DNA from: Phytoactinopolyspora limicola
GTDB lineage: Bacteria; Actinomycetota; Actinomycetes; Jiangellales; Jiangellaceae
Direction: 5' to 3'
Assembly (NCBI RefSeq): GCF_011320225.1
Contig: NZ_JAAOEN010000007.1
Span: 183,253 to 247,252 of the forward strand
Length of the DNA stretch: 64,000 nucleotides
Made by a program: the position numbers and the translations under genes. Of this stretch, positions 60,021 through 64,000 are shown piece by piece. The notes below the pieces were generated by a model. It worked only from the letters and a program-made list of their open reading frames with translations, was not told where the DNA came from and did not search any database. Every line of letters starts with the position of its first letter. Position 1 is the first letter of the stretch.

Positions 60021-60929
60021 CTATCGTCCACCTCCACCATGGCGTGGCGGCGGCGGCGTGAACCAGCCCGTCACGCGATCGACCGCGCCGTCCCATGTTC
60101 CTACTACCCAGTCACCGGCGGGACCGATGACGTTGTCGCCGAGCCAGATCATCGGCCCGGTATGGCCCGTCGTGTCGTAGATGAAGGAGCCGAGCGCCCA
60201 GCCGCCATGCGCAGCCAGCCCAACACCCCCTGCGGCCTTCAGCGCGGCCACACTCGACACCGACGCAATGGTGCTTCCCACGCCGATACCTTCCCAGGCC
60301 GCCCGGCCGTAGGCGCCCTCGCCGGCGGCCTCGGCCATCCGGTAACTGCCGACGCCGACGTTCAGCACGTTCAGGCCCGTGAGGAGGTTGCCCGTCCAGC
60401 CGCCGATGTTCGCCGCCCGCCACTGGTCGGCATGCCGAACCCAGTCGACGTAGCTCAACTTGACCGCGTCGCGCCAGGTGACCGCCGCGCCAACCCAGGG
60501 CGCCAGCCCGATAGCCAGGTCCACCGGCCCCCAGAGACGCTCCCACTCCCCATACAGTTCGCGGATGCGGTCCAACGTCGAGCCACCGCCCACCGCGCCG
60601 CCGCCCACCGCGCCATTCCCGCCCGGCGGATGGGGCTGGCCTGCACCCGGCACGTCGCCGCTGGTGTTCTCCTGCTCGTCCGCATGTCGTTCGACTAGGT
60701 AGGCCACGCCGTCCAGGGTTTCGGTGACAGCCATCAGCAGCCGGGCGTAATCGCCGTACCAGGCGCGGCGGAAGGCGTCGCCGTCGAATCCGCGCCACTC
60801 CAGATTGTCTAGATGTGTACTGATCCGCGCCCGGATGCCGTTGACCTGCAAGCCGGCCTGATCGCACGCGGCCGCGAAGGCTCGGAGCTGAGCGACGTCG
60901 GCACCGAGGAAGCCCACCTGCGCCGTCAT
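60021..60929 (-). CDS. WXG-headed membrane/effector-like protein
   Basis: A 302-residue protein. Residues 1-95 are a WXG100-type helical hairpin (ISTHLDNLEWRGFDGDAF, Trp45-Arg-Gly47). A Gly/Pro linker (GNGAVGGGAVGGGSTLDRI) leads to a C-terminal region with several hydrophobic, Gly/Ala-rich segments (LAIGLAPWVGAAVTW, VGVGSYRMAEAAGEG, AALKAAGGVGLAAHGG) and the tail FTPPPPRHGGGGR. This matches large type VII substrates with N-terminal WXG modules. I see no known toxin motif. ATG 60929 with GGGAGAGAAC upstream; a GGAAACTTCC site is 122 bases farther. Alternative: a membrane pore-like structural protein. Confidence 0.75.
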   Translation of the reverse strand: MTAQVGFLGADVAQLRAFAAACDQAGLQVNGIRARISTHLDNLEWRGFDGDAFRRAWYGDYARLLMAVTETLDGVAYLVERHADEQENTSGDVPGAGQPHPPGGNGAVGGGAVGGGSTLDRIRELYGEWERLWGPVDLAIGLAPWVGAAVTWRDAVKLSYVDWVRHADQWRAANIGGWTGNLLTGLNVLNVGVGSYRMAEAAGEGAYGRAAWEGIGVGSTIASVSSVAALKAAGGVGLAAHGGWALGSFIYDTTGHTGPMIWLGDNVIGPAGDWVVGTWDGAVDRVTGWFTPPPPRHGGGGR

Positions 60930-61050
60930 GTTCTCTCCCGTCCCGGGGGTGCTACCGGTGCACCTGCACCCGTTCCGCCCGACGCGCCGACCGCGTCGAA
61001 CGCAGTTCACGGTAGACGTCGGGTCCCCTATCCAGCCAGGCCAACAGGGG

Positions 61051-61060
61051 GGAAGTTTCC
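61051..61060. promoter_or_regulatory. GGAAACTTCC site upstream of the WXG-headed gene
   Basis: Reads GGAAGTTTCC on plus, GCGGAAACTTCC on minus, 122-131 bases before the start at 60929. The distance is like that of the nearer palindrome at the main secretion operon. It slightly precedes the stop of the gene at 61076. Confidence 0.6.
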
Positions 61061-61075
61061 GCTTCGTGCGGGTTC

Positions 61076-61294
61076 TCAACCGTCGGGGTCGTTGCTGGCT
61101 TCGCGGCGGAGCCGGTGACTGGCCGAACGGACGATCTCCTCCGCGTGCTCCACCACGGCTTGATCCGCCGCGGCCCGCGCGCTCTGGGCATCTGGATACC
61201 GGTGCCGGTCGACGCGGTGCCCAGCGAGCACGACGGCGAGAAGCGCCCCTACCATGATCACGGCCATTCCGACGCTGTACATCCAGGGCTCCAC
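61076..61294 (-). CDS. Small single-helix membrane protein
   Basis: A 72-residue protein with one N-terminal membrane helix (MYSVGMAVIMVGALLAVVLA) and a charged, helical C-terminal tail (SARAAADQAVVEHAEEIVRS). I start at the GTG at 61294, nine bases after GGAGG; the ATG four codons later is the alternative. The family is not recognised. It lies upstream of the WXG-headed gene on the same strand (146 bp gap) and could be a membrane accessory of it or an unrelated gene. Confidence 0.6.
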   Translation of the reverse strand: MEPWMYSVGMAVIMVGALLAVVLAGHRVDRHRYPDAQSARAAADQAVVEHAEEIVRSASHRLRREASNDPDG

Positions 61295-61432
61295 GTCACA
61301 CCACCTCCGCTGCGCACCATGCGCGTAGGTGACCGGTCCGCCGATTCGTCTGGACCTTCGTCGCCCTTCCCTTTTCACGCTACCCGCACAACGCCCCGAT
61401 CATGCCGGGGTGCATCCGCGGTCAGCGTCCGG

Positions 61433-63163
61433 TCACTGCAGGTATTGCTCGTAGAACCGGTCGACCACCTTGGCGCGCAGAGCCTCGCTGTCAGCGTCGG
61501 TCCAGCCCCTCGGCGGCGCTATAGCCGTCCAGCCATCCACGTATTCCGTGAGATAGACATGGCCGTGCCCGGGCGGAACGTCGCCAGCGACGAACATGTC
61601 CATCGTGACCTGCCAATACGTCAGCACCGGAAACCAGCGCAGCCCCGGCAGGACGTCGTCGCCGCGTGGCTCGCGCAGCCAGTCCGGCTGATGGAGCAGC
61701 AGGTCCGACGACCACCAGACCACACCATCCGAGGCGTGCTGAACGTAGACCACTCGGGGGTGTTCCCAGTCCGGTCCCGCGTCCCACACGTCGGCGGCGC
61801 TGCCCACGCCGGTACCCCACCGCACATGTTCACCTGCCTCGAACACCGGGCTACGCTCCAGCGTGCCGGTATCGCGTTGACGAGTCAGATCCCGCCACGT
61901 CTCGGTGAAACTCGGGGTGGCGACCCACAACGCACCATCGGTGCGGGTGATCATGTCTTGCATTCCGCTGAACGCGCCGTGCCCGCCGTAACTGCCCAGC
62001 GACTCGCCGTACACCAACAGCAACGGTCTACTGTGCACCGGTTGTTGCGACCACGAGTCGTAGACGGCCTCGAACAACGCCTGCCCGGCCTGCGTCGGCG
62101 AGTTGCGATCGGCGATGAAGCTCAGCCAACTGGGCACATGGGAGTACTGCATGGCCGCCGTGGCGGTGTCGCCGCCGTACATGAGCTCCAGAGTGGCCAC
62201 CGCTGCCGGGGACACCAGCCCGTTGCTCGTCGGCGTGGCTACGAGGAGCACGTCGCGGGTCCACGCGTCGGTACGGTCGAGTTCGTCGACGACGAGGGCG
62301 GCGGCCTCCCCCAGGTTGTCGGCCGAGTCCATCCCGACATACACCCGGATCGGGATGCTGACATCGTCGTGGCCACGGGCAGCGGCGAACGCGGCCATCT
62401 CGTCGTGTGGCACACCTCCGGTGACGAACGCCCGGCCCTGCGAGCCCAGCGACTCCCAGTCGACCACGGAGGTGGGAGATCCGGAGCGCTCCGGATCGAC
62501 CGGCGGCGGCAGCTCGACCGAGCCACGCCGGTCGATGGCCGCACCCACCCGCTCCATGGCCTCATTCGCCCAGGTCATCATGGTGCCGTTGGTCACGAGA
62601 ACCACCAGCGACAACGCGGCCACACCGATCACGGAATGCGCGACGGGGGTGGGGACATGCCGGCCCAGCGCGGCAGCCAGCCGCCGGCCGACCCACCACA
62701 CGCCACGTGCCACGACCACCACCAACGCCGCCACTACAGCGGCGACCAACGGCACCGCCAGGAACCCGACGCCGACCGGGGCCAAACCCATGACCTCGCG
62801 TAGATCGGCCTGCCAGCTCGCTCCGATAACCATCGCCGCGGCCCCACCCGCCACCGCACACCCGGCCAGGAACCACCAGGCCTTCCGGCGGGTGGCGACG
62901 CTCCAGGCAGGGCTGATACGCGCGCGCCGGGCGAACCAGGCCAGGAACACACCGACGCCGTACCCGATGGCGGCGCTGACCCCGGAGAAGACACCCTGCT
63001 GCTCCCAGGGGCGCGGAATCAGCGACGGCGCCAAGGACAGACAGAAGCAGACCAACGCGGCGGCCAGGCCCACCGCGGACCACGGCCAGACGGCTCGCCG
63101 GGCTCGGCCCAGGAAGCGGTCGCGGCGTCGCGGAACTGTCCGCGCCCCTTCCAGGACCGCCAC
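61433..63163 (-). CDS. Membrane-anchored alpha/beta-hydrolase (Abhydrolase_9 type)
   Basis: A 576-residue protein with four to five N-terminal helices (about 25-45, 60-78, 95-112, 127-155, 178-195) and a large extracytoplasmic hydrolase domain. The nucleophile elbow is LLVYGESLGSYGGHGAF; VVYVQHASDGVVWWSSDLLL holds the likely acid/base residues. This layout matches the actinobacterial family with N-terminal helices and an esterase-like domain. The natural substrate is unknown, perhaps a lipid or ester. Start GTG 63163 has GGGGAGG close by. It follows the DJ-1 gene by 12 bases and may be co-transcribed with it. Confidence 0.85.
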   Translation of the reverse strand: MAVLEGARTVPRRRDRFLGRARRAVWPWSAVGLAAALVCFCLSLAPSLIPRPWEQQGVFSGVSAAIGYGVGVFLAWFARRARISPAWSVATRRKAWWFLAGCAVAGGAAAMVIGASWQADLREVMGLAPVGVGFLAVPLVAAVVAALVVVVARGVWWVGRRLAAALGRHVPTPVAHSVIGVAALSLVVLVTNGTMMTWANEAMERVGAAIDRRGSVELPPPVDPERSGSPTSVVDWESLGSQGRAFVTGGVPHDEMAAFAAARGHDDVSIPIRVYVGMDSADNLGEAAALVVDELDRTDAWTRDVLLVATPTSNGLVSPAAVATLELMYGGDTATAAMQYSHVPSWLSFIADRNSPTQAGQALFEAVYDSWSQQPVHSRPLLLVYGESLGSYGGHGAFSGMQDMITRTDGALWVATPSFTETWRDLTRQRDTGTLERSPVFEAGEHVRWGTGVGSAADVWDAGPDWEHPRVVYVQHASDGVVWWSSDLLLHQPDWLREPRGDDVLPGLRWFPVLTYWQVTMDMFVAGDVPPGHGHVYLTEYVDGWTAIAPPRGWTDADSEALRAKVVDRFYEQYLQ

Positions 63164-63175
63164 CTCCCCGGCCTC

Positions 63176-63679
63176 TTACAGTGCGGCGAGTAGCGCGGCG
63201 TTGAAGGCGGGGAGGTCTTTCGGGGTCCGCGAGGTGATGAGGTTGCCGTCGGTGACCAGCTCCTCATCGACCCAATGGGCCCCCGCGTTGACGAGATCGG
63301 TGCGGATCGAGTGATACGACGTCACCGTCCTACCGCGCAGGATGTCGGCCTCGGCCAGCATCCACCCGGCGTGACAGATGGCCGCCACCGGTTTGCCATC
63401 CTCATGCGCCTGGCGGACCAGCGCCACCAGGGCGGCGTTGGTACGGACCTTGTCCGGGGAATACCCGCCGGGCACCACTACGGCGTCGATGTCGGCCGCG
63501 GTGACCTCGTCGGGTCCTTTCTCAACCGTGACCTTGGACCCCTTCTTGCCCGTGATCTCCTTGCCGGCGGCGAGCCCCACGATCACCGCCTCATGCCCGG
63601 CGTCGCGGACGTGATCATACGGTTCCTGAAACTCGGAGTCTTCGAAGACATCGTCGACAATAAACGCGACTCGCGCCAT
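63176..63679 (-). CDS. DJ-1/PfpI family protein (YhbO-like)
   Basis: A 167-residue class I glutamine amidotransferase-like protein. The nucleophile is Cys102 in AAICHAGWMLAEADILRG, with His103 following and Glu16 (FEDSEF) in the usual partner position. Other family motifs are DIDAVVVPGGYSPDKVRTN and VTDGNLITSRTPKDLPAF. YhbO/PfpI proteins are linked to protein repair or glyoxalase III-type activity and stress resistance. The ATG at 63679 has GAGAGGAG upstream. It sits between a Dps gene and the hydrolase, all on the minus strand, in a likely stress-related group. Confidence 0.93.
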   Translation of the reverse strand: MARVAFIVDDVFEDSEFQEPYDHVRDAGHEAVIVGLAAGKEITGKKGSKVTVEKGPDEVTAADIDAVVVPGGYSPDKVRTNAALVALVRQAHEDGKPVAAICHAGWMLAEADILRGRTVTSYHSIRTDLVNAGAHWVDEELVTDGNLITSRTPKDLPAFNAALLAAL

Positions 63680-63786
63680 TCGGGCTCCTCTCAACGAACA
63701 TCGAGTAGGTGCGTCACCCTCGACGGGCTTCGTCACCTGCTCTCATGGACACGATCCTAGTGTGTCGGACCGCTGCGGGTGCCAAC

Positions 63787-64000
63787 TCACGACGCGCGAT
63801 GCGCCGCGAACATCCAGCGGTGCTTCTCCAGCACTCTGAGCATGCCCAGCACGATGTCCTGGCTGGCCTGATCGATCGACTCGAGAGCGCCGAGCGTCTG
63901 CCGAGCGTGTTCGATGACCCCGTCCAGCTGCTCCACGATCAACGCGATGACTTTGTCGTCCGGGATCAGGCCATCCGGGAATTCCGCGCTGGCCGCGGCC
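63787..64000 (-). CDS. Dps-type ferritin-like DNA-protection protein (5' end outside window)
   Basis: The last 70 codons of an iron-binding Dps protein. The C-terminal helix pattern (VIALIVEQLDGVIEHARQTL, then DIVLGMLRVLEKHRWMFAAH) is typical of Dps/miniferritin, where the final helix carries the conserved EKHxWM motif. TGA at 63787-63789. The ferroxidase residues lie outside the window. It would oxidise and store iron and protect DNA in stress. The 107 bp gap to the DJ-1 gene contains a CTAGTGTGTCG word. Confidence 0.85.
   Translation of the reverse strand, partial: AAASAEFPDGLIPDDKVIALIVEQLDGVIEHARQTLGALESIDQASQDIVLGMLRVLEKHRWMFAAHRAS

Overview
The window is high-GC DNA with short intergenic gaps, frequent GTG starts, many ATGA/GTGA stop-start overlaps, Tat-type (twin-arginine) secretion signals and WXG100/FtsK-type secretion genes. 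This indicates a soil-type actinomycete. A Jiangella-like or Streptomyces-like lineage is plausible, but I cannot verify the genus from sequence alone. No rRNA, tRNA, phage or complete insertion sequence was recognised.

Layout. (1) 1-9.4 kb: a sugar/polyol-phosphate locus. It holds a DeoR-type repressor, a histidine phosphatase and an FGGY kinase on the minus strand. Facing them are two ABC sugar permeases, a lipoprotein binding protein and a glycerophosphodiesterase, followed by a Tat-exported TagC-like propeller. The make-up resembles a Ugp-type glycerophosphodiester uptake system, but the substrate is inferred. (2) 9.4-16.6 kb: two unrelated sodium:solute symporters, each with its own small membrane partner, and a LytS/LytTR two-component pair coupled to the second. 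(3) 16.6-21.8 kb: a VOC protein, an AraC regulator and the ilvB-ilvN-ilvC operon, with a complete leader-peptide attenuator (MRYDILVLP). (4) 21.8-32.6 kb: an accessory stretch with an ABC exporter, membrane proteins, a cytosine-deaminase-like hydrolase, a FrnE-type oxidoreductase with a 47-residue Cys partner, and two Tat-exported hydrolases (D-aminoacylase-like and M23). (5) 32.9-37.1 kb: a CsbD protein and an Asp23/AmaP envelope-stress cluster split by a divergent ECF sigma gene. (6) 37.2-61 kb: a receptor Ser/Thr kinase and a long type VII secretion-like module. The minus-strand operon from 54650 to 39767 encodes a large Gly-rich WXG-like protein, an LpqN-like protein, a WXG100 protein, an EssC-like FHA-FtsK ATPase, a propeller/FN3 surface protein, a MoxR ATPase, a DUF58 protein and a transglutaminase-like protein. 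Next to it lie a second WXG100 gene, a divergent HTH/NB-ARC/TPR regulator, an FHA-like protein and a WXG-headed membrane protein. EccB, EccD, EccE and MycP are absent. (7) 61-64 kb: a membrane alpha/beta-hydrolase, a DJ-1/PfpI protein and the end of a Dps gene.

The most unusual content is non-coding. A GGAAACTTCC palindrome lies upstream of three type VII transcription units and beside the NB-ARC regulator. Three ~110-140 bp intergenic elements carry four or five Shine-Dalgarno-like AAGGAGGCTT motifs at 32-30-32 bp spacing. A 725 bp element with 186 bp near-perfect inverted arms separates the kinase from the secretion operon. A family of GATC-containing hairpins sits between genes. An over-represented word, CTAGTGTGTCG, also forms the ends of a 166 bp MITE-like element.
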